From NCBI RefSeq assembly GCF_000621325.1, contig NZ_JHYQ01000024.1, positions 1-64,000 of the forward strand: a stretch of 64,000 nucleotides of DNA, given 5' to 3'. The stretch is from Thiothrix lacustris DSM 21227. Lineage in GTDB: Bacteria; Pseudomonadota; Gammaproteobacteria; Thiotrichales; Thiotrichaceae. Shown here piece after piece: positions 53,248 through 62,293 of the stretch. The translations under genes were made by a program, and so were the position numbers. Each line of letters opens with the position of its first letter. The first letter of the stretch is position 1. A model generated the notes under the pieces. That model saw nothing but the letters and a program-made list of their open reading frames with translations, was not told the DNA's origin and made no database searches.

Positions 53248-55506
53248 ATGGAAAATTACTATACGAATCAGTCGAAAAACCTCGAAGTTAGAGCTCAGGG
53301 GAATACGCAGGTTGTTGAATATATTCCTGTGGAAGAAATAGCGTCTAAAGCACAGGTTGAGGAATTCGGCTTTGGTGAGTTGTGGCGTCGGCTCATGCAG
53401 CGTAAGTGGTTGTTACTAGGGGTTGCTTTCTCTACCTTTCTGGCGGCTATCATATTGACCATGACCTCTCCCAATGTTTATCGTGCGACCACAACGTTAC
53501 AGGTTACGCCTGAAGATGGTCCTGCCTTGAATCTTGGGGATGGGGATGGTGCTGGTCGTGCGCCAATGAGTGAGCGAGAGTTTTATTTGACTCAAACAGA
53601 GTTGCTGCGTAGTGAGCGATTGACTAAAACGACCCTCGATAAGTTGGGCATTGCCTCCCGATTTGAGAGTGAAGATTCTGTCAAATCAAAAGCTTATGCT
53701 TGGCTTGAGTCTTTGAAGCGTAGCGTGACAGGTGATGCGCTTGTGGATGATAAGGCGCACATGGTTGAAGAGAACTTCACTCGTTTGCTTTCTATTTATC
53801 CAGTTGAAAATTCACAGATTTTCAAAATCAGCTATGACCATAGTGATCCAAAGCTTGCAGCGGATGTTGTGAATACATTAGCGGATAGCTATAAGCAGAT
53901 GAGCTTCGATTTACGTAATGAACGAGTAGCTCATACCAAAGAAATTCTGACCGAAAAACTGGCAGCGGCAAAAAGTGAACTAGAGGTTTCAGAGAATAAG
54001 CTAGTCGCTTATGCTAAGAAGCAAGGCATTATTACCTTGGATGGAGATCGTTCTTCAGCCTCAGGTGTGATGGATGGCTTCAATGCGGCGTTGACGGAAG
54101 CAACCGGCGCAAGAATTGCTGCTGAGGCTGCTTTCAATCGCTCTAAGAATGTCGCCGGTGCTGACCGTGCTCTTGAGAACCCAGCGATTCAGGCATTGAA
54201 GGAAGAGTTGGCGCGTGCACAAGCGGAATACCGCGATAAGTCTCGCCTGTTCAAACCCGGCTTCCCAGAGATGCAGCAACTTCAGGGACGTATTAGCGAA
54301 TTGGGTAGTGAAATTGCTAAAGAGTCCTCCAGCATTGATAGTACGGCTCGTGGTAAGTTGCAGGCTGAGTTTGAAGCTGCCAAGCAACGTGAAGCTGAGT
54401 TGAAAAGCGAGGTTAAAAGGCAGGAAGGTGTATTGATTGGACAGCGCGATAAGTCGCCCGAATATAATACTCTGCAACGTAAAGTAGAAGCTGAGCGCCG
54501 TAACTATGATGGATTGCTGACCCGTTTAGGTGAGGTTCGCCTTGCAGAAGATAGTGGTGCGAGCAATGTGGCCGTGGTGGATGTGGCTAGCGTACCTTCT
54601 AAGCCTTATGCTCCGAATATTCTATTGAACCTAGCAATGGGTGCTGCGATTGGTTTGTTGTTGGGACTGTTGGCCGCAATCATGGCAGAAATCATGGATG
54701 ATCGTCTCAGAAGCATTGAAGATATGAAACGTGCATTAAGTTCTGTCCCTTTGTTAGGTGTGATTCCTTACATTTCTGGGCGGAATAACAAGAATGTACT
54801 CGCATTACGTGGTCAAGTTGGTAGCTCTTTTATGCTGGAGGCCTTCCGTTCCTTGCGCGAAAATATTCTTATGATGAAGTCATCACCTGATCATGGTTTA
54901 GCTTTGCTCATGAATGTGACTAGTCCTGCACCGAGTGAAGGTAAAACGACTACTGCTGTCAATTTGGCTACTGTTTTTGCTTATACAGGCAAAAGAGTAT
55001 TGTTAATTGATTGCGATATGCGTCACCCTGAAGCTCATAATAAATTGGGATTGGAAAATCGTATTGGCGTTAGTGATTTCCTCTTAGGCCAACAGGAAGT
55101 CGGTGATTTAGTGCAGGAAACCACTGTACAAAATCTCTATGCTATTTCAGCCGGTTCTGCTGTACCTAACCCCACTGAATTACTGGCTGGTGAGCGTTTT
55201 ACCGCCTTGTTGAGTGAATTAGGTGGTATGTTTGATCACATTATCATTGATGGCCCGCCAGTCATGGGCTTGGCAGATGCTTTGATCATTTCCAACCGTA
55301 CTGGCAATACCGTCTTTGTCAGTGCTTATGGCCAAACCCGTAAACGTAGTATGAAAGATGCATTTGGGCGTTTGAGTCAAGCACAGTGCAATATCATTGG
55401 TACGGTATTGACCAAGATGAAGTCACCTGAGGTTTCCAACAAGTACTACGGTTATCCTAATCGCTACCCACGTAGTGGCCAGACGGCTATGGTGGCAACT
55501 CGGTAA
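53248..55506 (+). CDS. Wzc-like polysaccharide co-polymerase/tyrosine autokinase
   Basis: The 752-residue protein starts at ATG 53248, with AAGGAG 5 bases upstream. A Wzz-type membrane domain has helices at about 52-72 and 445-468 flanking a long periplasmic coiled-coil region. A cytoplasmic BY-kinase domain follows, with Walker A APSEGKTTTA (K566) and Walker A' RVLLIDCDMRHPEAH. The C-terminal tail has a tyrosine cluster KYYGYPNRYP. It controls chain length and export; no Wza or Wzb gene is next to it. Last gene of the operon. Confidence 0.92.
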   Translation: MENYYTNQSKNLEVRAQGNTQVVEYIPVEEIASKAQVEEFGFGELWRRLMQRKWLLLGVAFSTFLAAIILTMTSPNVYRATTTLQVTPEDGPALNLGDGDGAGRAPMSEREFYLTQTELLRSERLTKTTLDKLGIASRFESEDSVKSKAYAWLESLKRSVTGDALVDDKAHMVEENFTRLLSIYPVENSQIFKISYDHSDPKLAADVVNTLADSYKQMSFDLRNERVAHTKEILTEKLAAAKSELEVSENKLVAYAKKQGIITLDGDRSSASGVMDGFNAALTEATGARIAAEAAFNRSKNVAGADRALENPAIQALKEELARAQAEYRDKSRLFKPGFPEMQQLQGRISELGSEIAKESSSIDSTARGKLQAEFEAAKQREAELKSEVKRQEGVLIGQRDKSPEYNTLQRKVEAERRNYDGLLTRLGEVRLAEDSGASNVAVVDVASVPSKPYAPNILLNLAMGAAIGLLLGLLAAIMAEIMDDRLRSIEDMKRALSSVPLLGVIPYISGRNNKNVLALRGQVGSSFMLEAFRSLRENILMMKSSPDHGLALLMNVTSPAPSEGKTTTAVNLATVFAYTGKRVLLIDCDMRHPEAHNKLGLENRIGVSDFLLGQQEVGDLVQETTVQNLYAISAGSAVPNPTELLAGERFTALLSELGGMFDHIIIDGPPVMGLADALIISNRTGNTVFVSAYGQTRKRSMKDAFGRLSQAQCNIIGTVLTKMKSPEVSNKYYGYPNRYPRSGQTAMVATR

Positions 55507-55526
55507 GCAACATCGAATAATGCTGG

Positions 55527-58500
55527 TTACGGGCAAGCCTGTTTCCAGCATTCATCCAGCCGCTTGGCCGATACCGGCTTTGCGGTTCCCAGCTCCTGCG
55601 CAAATAGCGATACCCGGAATTCTTCCAGCATCCAGCGATACTCGCTCGAATTCCCTTCGACTACGCTCAGGGAACGCCGGTTGCTGAGCGCAGCCGAAGC
55701 AGCTTTCCACTGATCCCAGTACGGTTGCACTTGTACCCGTAATGCCCTGTCTTTGGTCGGATTCTCCGCCAATTTTTGCAATCGCCTTTGAATACCTTTG
55801 AGGTAACGCGGGAAATGCCGTAACTCCTCGGGTGATACTGCGTCCAGAAAACCCACATACACCAAATGATTCAATTGATCACTGATGTCATTCAGGGCTT
55901 CCAGCCAGCTTGGTTGCATTTTACCTTTCAGTTGCTTGCGCAGTTCGTGGTACAGCGCAAGGATGGGAGCGAGTAGCCGGGCTGTTTCCTGCGTTTGTGG
56001 GAAAATTTGGCGACGGCCTTCACCCAAGGCATGTTCAAAACTATCTTGTTTACGGATATTCAGGTAGTCCGCAAAGACTTGGCGGAAAACGTAACGGGTA
56101 ATGCTTTCCTTCAATTCATCGCATTTGCCAGTGGCGGCGTAGTGCAGGCACAAGGTCTGCATGTGCGGCACGTATTTGGGTACATCTTTCACTTCACCCG
56201 GCAAAGTGAGCAGGAATAGGCGCAAGACGCCTTGCCAGTGTGCTTGAGTGGCGTCGGCCTCATTATCAAACAGGCGGATGGTGACGCTGTTGTTGGCATC
56301 GACCAAGGCAGGCCAAGTGCGTAATTTTGTTCCGCCTGCTTCCAGCCAATAAAGTTCGGGCAAATCGCCGAAATCCCACGCGGTGATGCCAACCCGTTCG
56401 ATGGACTGCACGGGTTTGGATGCCAGTTCCTGACGGGTTTGCTGGCGAACCTTACCTCGCAGGGTTTCTAAATCACGCCCGCTGCGGATGACTTTGCCGG
56501 TTTCATCCGCCACTTCAAAGCGCATTTGTAAATGGTTGGGCAATGCCACGTCTACCCAAGCTTCGGGGGGAATCTGGCTGCCGGTCATGCGCAGCAAGTG
56601 TTTTTCGACAGCAGCTTGCAAGGGAACGGTGTCGCTGGGCTGGATAGATTCGAGGCAGGCTCGTGCATAATCGGGTGCGGGCACAAACTGTTTACGTATG
56701 GGCTTGGGAAGGGCGCGAATTAATGCAGTGATTTTTTCTTCGAGCATTCCCGGCACTAAATACTCGAAGCGTATCACGGCAAGTTGGTTCAAGCCGAGCA
56801 AGGGTACGCGCACGGTGACGCCATCATCTTCGGCCTTGGGGTCAAAGTGATAACGGAGCGGCAGAATCATGCCTTGTACGGACAGGGTATCGGGGTATTG
56901 CCCGCTCTTTTCATGCCCGGCTTCGCGCTGCATCAGGTAATCGCGGCTGAGGTGCAGTAACTGACTGTCTTTTTGCTCGGCTTTTTTGCGCCAGCGCTCG
57001 AAGGTAGGCCCGTTGACGACATGGGCGGGAATGCGTTGCTCATAAAATTCGTACAGCCGGTGCTCATCGGCGAGGATGTCGCGGCGGCGGCCTTTGGCTT
57101 CCAGCGTTTCGATGTCGGCGATCAGTTCGGCGTTGTACTGGAAGAAGGGGGCAGGGGTGCGGTATTCACCGTAGACCAGTGCGTGGCGGATGAAAATTTC
57201 ACGGCAAACTTCCGGGTCAATGCGCCCATAGTTGACCTTGCGGCGCGGGGTAATGGTTATGCCGTACAGCGAGGTGCGTTCAAACGCGGCTACTTGCGCC
57301 TGCTTTTGTTCCCAGTGTGGCTCGGTGTAATGGTGGCGTAACAGGTGAGCGGCGAGTTTTTCGATCCATTCTGGCTGGATTTTGGCGATGGTGCGCCCGA
57401 ATAGGCGTGAGGTTTCCACCAACTCGGCAGCCATGACCCATTGCGGGGGCTTTTTACGCAAGCTGGAGGCGGGGAATAAGTGGAATTTACGTCCGCCCGC
57501 GCCCATGTACTCGCGGTCTTCATCCTTCATGCCGATATTACCGAGTAAGCCGGTCAGCAGGCTGAGGTGGATGGCGTCGTAGCTGGCTTCGGTCTCGTTT
57601 TCCTTGCAACCCATTTCGGCGAGCATTTGATGGAGTTGTTGGTGAATGTCATGCCATTCGCGCAGGCGCATAAATGAGAGGAATTCTTTCTTGCACAATT
57701 CGCGGAACTTGCGTTGGGTCAAGTGCTTACGTTGTTCGTGGTAGTAATCCCAGAGTTTCAGGAAGCCGAGGAAATCGGAGTGCTCGTCCTTGAAACGGCT
57801 GTGTTTTTCGTCGGAGGCTTGTTGTTTATCTAAAGGGCGTTCACGCGGGTCTTGCAATGTCAGGGCGCTGACGATGATTAGTGCTTCGCGTAATGCACCG
57901 TTTTCCTGCGCTGCCAGTAACATGCGCCCGTAGCGTGGGTCGAGTGGCAGTTTGGCGAGTTGGTGTCCGCTGGGGGTGACGTTGTAATCGGCATCCACTG
58001 CGCCGATTTCAAACAGCAGTTTATAACCGTCGCGGATCAGCCGGGTATCGGGTGGTTCGACGAACGGGAAATTTTCCACATCCGCTGTCCACATGGTGGC
58101 AAGTTGCAGGATGACGGCGGCGAGGTTGGTGCGCAGGATTTCCGGCTCGGTAAACACCGGACGTTTGTTGAAATCGTCTTCGCTGTAGAGGCGGATGGTG
58201 ATGCCGTTGCTGACCCGTCCGCAGCGCCCGGAACGCTGGTTGGCAGAGGCTTGCGAGACTTTTTCAATCGGCAAGCGTTGCACACCCGCGCGCCAGGAAT
58301 AGCGTGAGATGCGAGCGTAACCACTGTCCACCACGTATTTGATGCCGGGCACGGTGAGGGAGGTTTCCGCGACGTTGGTGGAAAGCACGATGCGGCGGCG
58401 TCCGTGTGGCTCGAAAATACGGTGCTGTTCCTCATTGGAGAGGCGGGCATACAGCGGCAGAATTTTGGTGGCGGGTGGGTGATGCTTACGCAAGGCTTCG

Positions 58501-59267
58501 GCGGTTTCGCGGATTTCGCGTTCGCCCGGCAGGAATATCAGGATGTCGCCGGGGGCTTCGCGCCCCAGCTCATCCACCGCATCCAGAATGGCTTGGGTTT
58601 GGTCACGCTCGAATTCTTCTTCGGCATCCACATCCACCAAGGGGCGGTAGCGGATGTCTACTGGGTAGGTGCGCCCGGATACATTAATAATAGGTGCATT
58701 ATCAAAGTGTTGTGAAAAGCGTTCCGGGTCGATGGTGGCCGAGGTGATGATTACCTTCAGGTCGCGGCGTTTGGGAAGCAGCCATTTCAGGTAGCCGAGC
58801 AGGAAGTCGATGTTGAGGCTGCGTTCGTGCGCTTCATCAATGATCAGGGTGTCGTATTGTTTGAGGTAACGGTCTTGCTGGATTTCTGCCAGCAGGATGC
58901 CATCCGTCATCAGTTTCACGTAACTGTCGGGTGAACAGCGGTCGTGGAAACGGACTTTGTAACCGACCTGTTGCCCTAGTTGCACTTTGAGCTCTTCGGC
59001 AATGCGGGCGGCGACGCTACGTGCGGCAATCCGGCGCGGTTGGGTGTGACCGATGAAGCCGTTGACCCCGCGTTCCAGTTCCAGGCACATTTTGGGGATT
59101 TGGGTGGTTTTGCCGGAGCCGGTTTCGCCGCAAATGATGACGACTTGATGTGCTGCAATGGCCTTGATGATTTCGGCACGCCGCACCGCTACCGGAAGTT
59201 CTTCCGGGTATTCGGGCTTGGGGAGGTTTTGCAGGCGCAGGGCGCGTTTTTGAATAAGGTTGCTCAC
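55527..59267 (-). CDS. hrpA: DEAH-box ATP-dependent RNA helicase HrpA
   Basis: This 1246-residue protein has GETGSGKT at 47-54, DEAH at 144-147, SATIDPERFS, NVAETSLTVPGI and QRSGRCGRVSNG, giving a complete helicase core, then helicase-associated, OB-fold and DUF3418-type C-terminal regions as in E. coli HrpA. It unwinds RNA, with a known role in rescuing stalled ribosomes in E. coli. Odd point: residues about 1190-1206 ([16 protein letters not shown]) are encoded by a 50-base copy of a dispersed repeat, in frame, just before the conserved YRWMLEEFRVSLFAQELGT. Converges on the Wzc-like gene 20 bases away. Confidence 0.96.
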   Translation of the reverse strand: MSNLIQKRALRLQNLPKPEYPEELPVAVRRAEIIKAIAAHQVVIICGETGSGKTTQIPKMCLELERGVNGFIGHTQPRRIAARSVAARIAEELKVQLGQQVGYKVRFHDRCSPDSYVKLMTDGILLAEIQQDRYLKQYDTLIIDEAHERSLNIDFLLGYLKWLLPKRRDLKVIITSATIDPERFSQHFDNAPIINVSGRTYPVDIRYRPLVDVDAEEEFERDQTQAILDAVDELGREAPGDILIFLPGEREIRETAEALRKHHPPATKILPLYARLSNEEQHRIFEPHGRRRIVLSTNVAETSLTVPGIKYVVDSGYARISRYSWRAGVQRLPIEKVSQASANQRSGRCGRVSNGITIRLYSEDDFNKRPVFTEPEILRTNLAAVILQLATMWTADVENFPFVEPPDTRLIRDGYKLLFEIGAVDADYNVTPSGHQLAKLPLDPRYGRMLLAAQENGALREALIIVSALTLQDPRERPLDKQQASDEKHSRFKDEHSDFLGFLKLWDYYHEQRKHLTQRKFRELCKKEFLSFMRLREWHDIHQQLHQMLAEMGCKENETEASYDAIHLSLLTGLLGNIGMKDEDREYMGAGGRKFHLFPASSLRKKPPQWVMAAELVETSRLFGRTIAKIQPEWIEKLAAHLLRHHYTEPHWEQKQAQVAAFERTSLYGITITPRRKVNYGRIDPEVCREIFIRHALVYGEYRTPAPFFQYNAELIADIETLEAKGRRRDILADEHRLYEFYEQRIPAHVVNGPTFERWRKKAEQKDSQLLHLSRDYLMQREAGHEKSGQYPDTLSVQGMILPLRYHFDPKAEDDGVTVRVPLLGLNQLAVIRFEYLVPGMLEEKITALIRALPKPIRKQFVPAPDYARACLESIQPSDTVPLQAAVEKHLLRMTGSQIPPEAWVDVALPNHLQMRFEVADETGKVIRSGRDLETLRGKVRQQTRQELASKPVQSIERVGITAWDFGDLPELYWLEAGGTKLRTWPALVDANNSVTIRLFDNEADATQAHWQGVLRLFLLTLPGEVKDVPKYVPHMQTLCLHYAATGKCDELKESITRYVFRQVFADYLNIRKQDSFEHALGEGRRQIFPQTQETARLLAPILALYHELRKQLKGKMQPSWLEALNDISDQLNHLVYVGFLDAVSPEELRHFPRYLKGIQRRLQKLAENPTKDRALRVQVQPYWDQWKAASAALSNRRSLSVVEGNSSEYRWMLEEFRVSLFAQELGTAKPVSAKRLDECWKQACP
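55651..55700 (-). repeat. Dispersed palindromic repeat, copy B, inside hrpA
   Basis: On the minus strand this reads GCTTCGGCTGCGCTCAGC, a short variable middle, then TTCCCTGAGCGTAGTCGAAGGGA, matching the repeat at 6320-6374 in both halves. The left end falls exactly on a codon boundary of hrpA and the copy leaves the frame open. Confidence 0.85.
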
Positions 59268-59296
59268 AATCAGGTAGGAATCCAGCGTTATACATT

Positions 59297-59333
59297 AAAA
59301 AGCAAGGCGGGCATTGTAACGCGCCGCCTTGCT
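59297..59333 (-). terminator. Intrinsic terminator after V8-like protease gene
   Basis: On the minus strand, arms AGCAAGGCGG and CCGCCTTGCT flank a 13-base loop and are followed by TTTTA. It lies 26 bases after the protease stop and before the hrpA start. Confidence 0.8.
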
Positions 59334-59359
59334 GGATTCACCTACCGATGCGGGTATGT

Positions 59360-60451
59360 TTACGGCAATGCTTTGACCGCAGTGATTAGGTCAAAAACAT
59401 TTTGGGAAATACGTGGCCCTGAGTTGGCGTTGGGGGATAAAATGCTTTCACCATTGGTATGAATGCCGATAGCCCATGCGGTTTCACCATTCTTAACCCA
59501 CACAGGTGAGCCGCTCATGCCGCCGATGGTGTCGTTGTCGTAATACAGTTTGGATGCAGTGGAGTTCGAGACTGTTCCTTGACTGCCCCATTGCTGTGTA
59601 CCGCTGGCTTTATCGCCGGGATAACCATTGATGGTAATGGCCGTATTATCGACTGGGTTAGCAACAAAATAACTGAAGTACCCTGTTGAGTTGCCTACTT
59701 CGCAATTTAATTTGATGATACCAATATCGGAGTCACTATCTGCTGAGCTTATCCAGCCTGAAGAAGAATACAGCTCTTTGGGGGTGCAAAATCCATAAGG
59801 GGCATTGCCATCAGAAAACCCAGGATAGATTTTGAAAGCACTTAGCGTGCCCCATAGCCCGTTACTTCCTCCGCCATGCACGCAATGTCCAGCGGTTACT
59901 AAGGTGTCTTTGCTGACTAGCCATCCGGTGCAATGGCTATTATTGTTATAGGTGATTAGGGCAACAGCCCGTTCTGGATACGTGTTGGGAGGGTTTATTT
60001 GGTAGCGTGTATCAAAGCCTAGTATGGATTCTTGAATAATCCGTGCGGTAGGCATGGTGGAAATTTTCATGGCAGCTAGTTCGGCCTCACTGGGAGGTGT
60101 CATATCGGCGCCATTAGATTCAGTATTGGTTGTTGAGCCGGTTGACCCGAAGGATAGCGAGCTATTTTGTTGAATAGTGCTGGAGTCAGTCACTTGTCCA
60201 CTGCTGGAGACAAGGCTATATTGTGTATTGGTAGAGGCGGCTAGAACTGTACTGTTTGTGGCTGGTGTTGCTGTTGATGCGCTGTCTATTGTGCTGGCAG
60301 CTACAACTGTTGTATTGGCTGCTGAGGTATCTTGTTGTGTGCTGTCTACAGAACTGCTACTGCTATTACATCCCACAAGAGAAAAGGTTGCGATTAATAT
60401 TACTGTTGCTGCCCGAGTCCTTAACATCTGGGCTTGCGAAATCCTATTCAT
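59360..60451 (-). CDS. V8-like trypsin-fold serine protease, lipoprotein
   Basis: The protein has 363 residues. Lipobox FSLVGC gives C28. A Ser/Thr-rich linker covers about 29-115, so the domain may be displayed away from the membrane. The protease domain at about 140-360 has the triad H189 (LVTAGHCVHGG), D242 (DSDIGIIKLNC) and S313 (IGGMSGSPVW). This fits V8/glutamyl endopeptidase-like enzymes. Substrate and sorting are unknown; lack of an N-terminal propeptide cleavage site cannot be judged. Its own terminator follows. Confidence 0.9.
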   Translation of the reverse strand: MNRISQAQMLRTRAATVILIATFSLVGCNSSSSSVDSTQQDTSAANTTVVAASTIDSASTATPATNSTVLAASTNTQYSLVSSSGQVTDSSTIQQNSSLSFGSTGSTTNTESNGADMTPPSEAELAAMKISTMPTARIIQESILGFDTRYQINPPNTYPERAVALITYNNNSHCTGWLVSKDTLVTAGHCVHGGGSNGLWGTLSAFKIYPGFSDGNAPYGFCTPKELYSSSGWISSADSDSDIGIIKLNCEVGNSTGYFSYFVANPVDNTAITINGYPGDKASGTQQWGSQGTVSNSTASKLYYDNDTIGGMSGSPVWVKNGETAWAIGIHTNGESILSPNANSGPRISQNVFDLITAVKALP

Positions 60452-60615
60452 AAGAAAAATGTCCCCGCCATTCAGCGTTAGATAAGCTAAATTGATTTAT
60501 AAGCTTCTTATCGTAATTAATTAAATCAATTTTTTTGAATTATCATTAGTTTATCTAATGGTTATTGTCGTGATAATTATTTAATATGATTTTTTTGACC
60601 AATTAAATTTAAATA

Positions 60616-62142
60616 TTAGGTGATTCCTGCCATTTTTTTTATTTCTTTCAGAGTATCACGTATTGGTTTCAATGTGTTATGTGAAAAAATTGAGCGATTA
60701 TCAATGTTGCTGTTGTCTAGCAGTAGGGGGGAATGATCTAGTAATTCTTTGAGTTCTTGCCGACTACGCTCAAGTTGACCCAGTTTAAAGTAACTGATGC
60801 AGCGAGCCATTTCTCCCCAATAGCCAAAGTGTTGTATGCGTTCTGCTCGCGTGAGTGCTTCTTGATAATTACCTGAGTTAAACGCATGTATAAAAGGTAG
60901 CACGTGATACCAGTCAGGTTGGGGGAACGGAATTTGCATCAGTGAATGAATAATTTGTATTCCCTGTTCTGCTTCATCGATTAGATAAAGTCCGAAGCCG
61001 TAAAGGTACTCAATAGATGTGTCAAATGGATTGAGTTTTCTTGCGACTTCCAGTTCTGCTCTGCATAGCTCACTGTCTCCGAGGAAGTAGCGATTATGGG
61101 CGAAAATGGAGTGTGCTTCAGCATTCTCAGAGTCAAGTTGCATGGCTTTGCGGGCTGCATAGGTCCATTTTGCTTCTAAATGGTTAATCAGGTGATATTG
61201 CAATACATGGTCATAACCACATAATCGCGCAAAAATCACCAATGCTTTGTCATCATTTGGGAAGTGTTTCAGGCGTTGCTGACAGGTATTCAATGCTGTG
61301 CAGAAGCTATCTTGGGTAATATTGTGCAGAAATGCGATGTAGTGCACTAACGACCCATGTTGAGAGGCCAAAGGCGTCGTCAAACTTAATTGGTATTGTG
61401 CCCAGTGATAGATAATCTTGCCGGAGTGAAGGGCAACTGTATTGGCTGCTATGTGTAAATACATGGCATTGAGATCAGTTTTACTGGGAGCGGCGGGAAG
61501 ATGTAGTGTGTTGGCATACACTAGCTCATCACTGGGAGCATGGGTTAATAGCAAAAAGAGTTCGATGCCATCAGGAACTGACTGAATATCGAGTGTTAAT
61601 ACGTAATCTGTGTTGTGCTTTTGTGTGACTAGGCGAATATTGCGGAAATGACTTAGCGTAAGTAATAGACCACTGTGCAAACGGTGACAAAGCGGGGCTG
61701 TCATTTGCTGTTGCGGATCAAGAATGTTACAGGATAAGAATAATTTAGGACCTTCAGTGAAAGGGGGGACTAACTCATGGGTTAATGGTGTTGTGGTGTT
61801 GCTAGAACATTTACCCGGTAGGAAATCTATTTGATACTTACCTTTGGGCATGACAATGATGACCGCGCTCATATTGTTGGGGTCTGCGTAATGCTCTTTT
61901 AGCAATTTGCGCAGCCGACCGGCTTCAATACGCACCAAAGGATTATAGGTCGGGGAGAAGTCTGCTGATTTCCCCAGCGCTTGAGTGGCAATTTTTTGCT
62001 GGTTTAGCTCAGAACCGCGCCCTGCTAATGTTTCATAGACAGCGTATTGTAGAAAAGTTTTAATCACCTTTCTAGAGCGGAAACGTGAACTGGTAAGGAT
62101 GGCGTTTAACTCATCAATAATCGATTCTTTATTAATATTCAT
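60616..62142 (-). CDS. Winged-helix-like N-terminal domain protein with TPR-like C-terminus
   Basis: The protein has 508 residues. The first 110 (ILTSSRFRSRKVIKTFLQYAV, GRGSELNQQKIATQAL, NPLVRIEAGRLRKLLKEHY, VIIVMPKGKYQIDF) match a widespread N-terminal module seen on many bacterial signalling and TPR proteins and thought to be winged-helix-like. The C-terminal half (about 280-500) is helical with TPR-type repeats (ARKAMQLDSENAEAHSIFAHNRYF, ARKLNPFDTSIEYLYGFGLY). No catalytic domain is recognised. It may be a regulator of unknown targets; the neighbouring protease and cyclase genes face the same way but have separate spacing. Confidence 0.7.
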   Translation of the reverse strand: MNINKESIIDELNAILTSSRFRSRKVIKTFLQYAVYETLAGRGSELNQQKIATQALGKSADFSPTYNPLVRIEAGRLRKLLKEHYADPNNMSAVIIVMPKGKYQIDFLPGKCSSNTTTPLTHELVPPFTEGPKLFLSCNILDPQQQMTAPLCHRLHSGLLLTLSHFRNIRLVTQKHNTDYVLTLDIQSVPDGIELFLLLTHAPSDELVYANTLHLPAAPSKTDLNAMYLHIAANTVALHSGKIIYHWAQYQLSLTTPLASQHGSLVHYIAFLHNITQDSFCTALNTCQQRLKHFPNDDKALVIFARLCGYDHVLQYHLINHLEAKWTYAARKAMQLDSENAEAHSIFAHNRYFLGDSELCRAELEVARKLNPFDTSIEYLYGFGLYLIDEAEQGIQIIHSLMQIPFPQPDWYHVLPFIHAFNSGNYQEALTRAERIQHFGYWGEMARCISYFKLGQLERSRQELKELLDHSPLLLDNSNIDNRSIFSHNTLKPIRDTLKEIKKMAGIT

Positions 62143-62293
62143 GCAGCACAGCCATTACCCATAGTTCTTATGATTCTACTAAAAAGAAGAATCCTACTTT
62201 ATATCATGTTTTTCCATGATAAAAATCCTATTTTCGTCACTCAGTGTGAACTTTTTGTCACAAAATGTAACAGCTGTGATGGATGATATTTAT

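Noticed and set aside
55600-55720. Odd residues in HrpA considered as a frameshift
   Set aside because: The frame stays open on both sides and conserved helicase-tail sequence resumes in the same frame; a repeat insertion explains it.
60616-62142. Considered as an adenylate cyclase, since the same N-terminal module occurs on some cyclases
   Set aside because: No cyclase catalytic motifs; the C-terminal half is helical and TPR-like.
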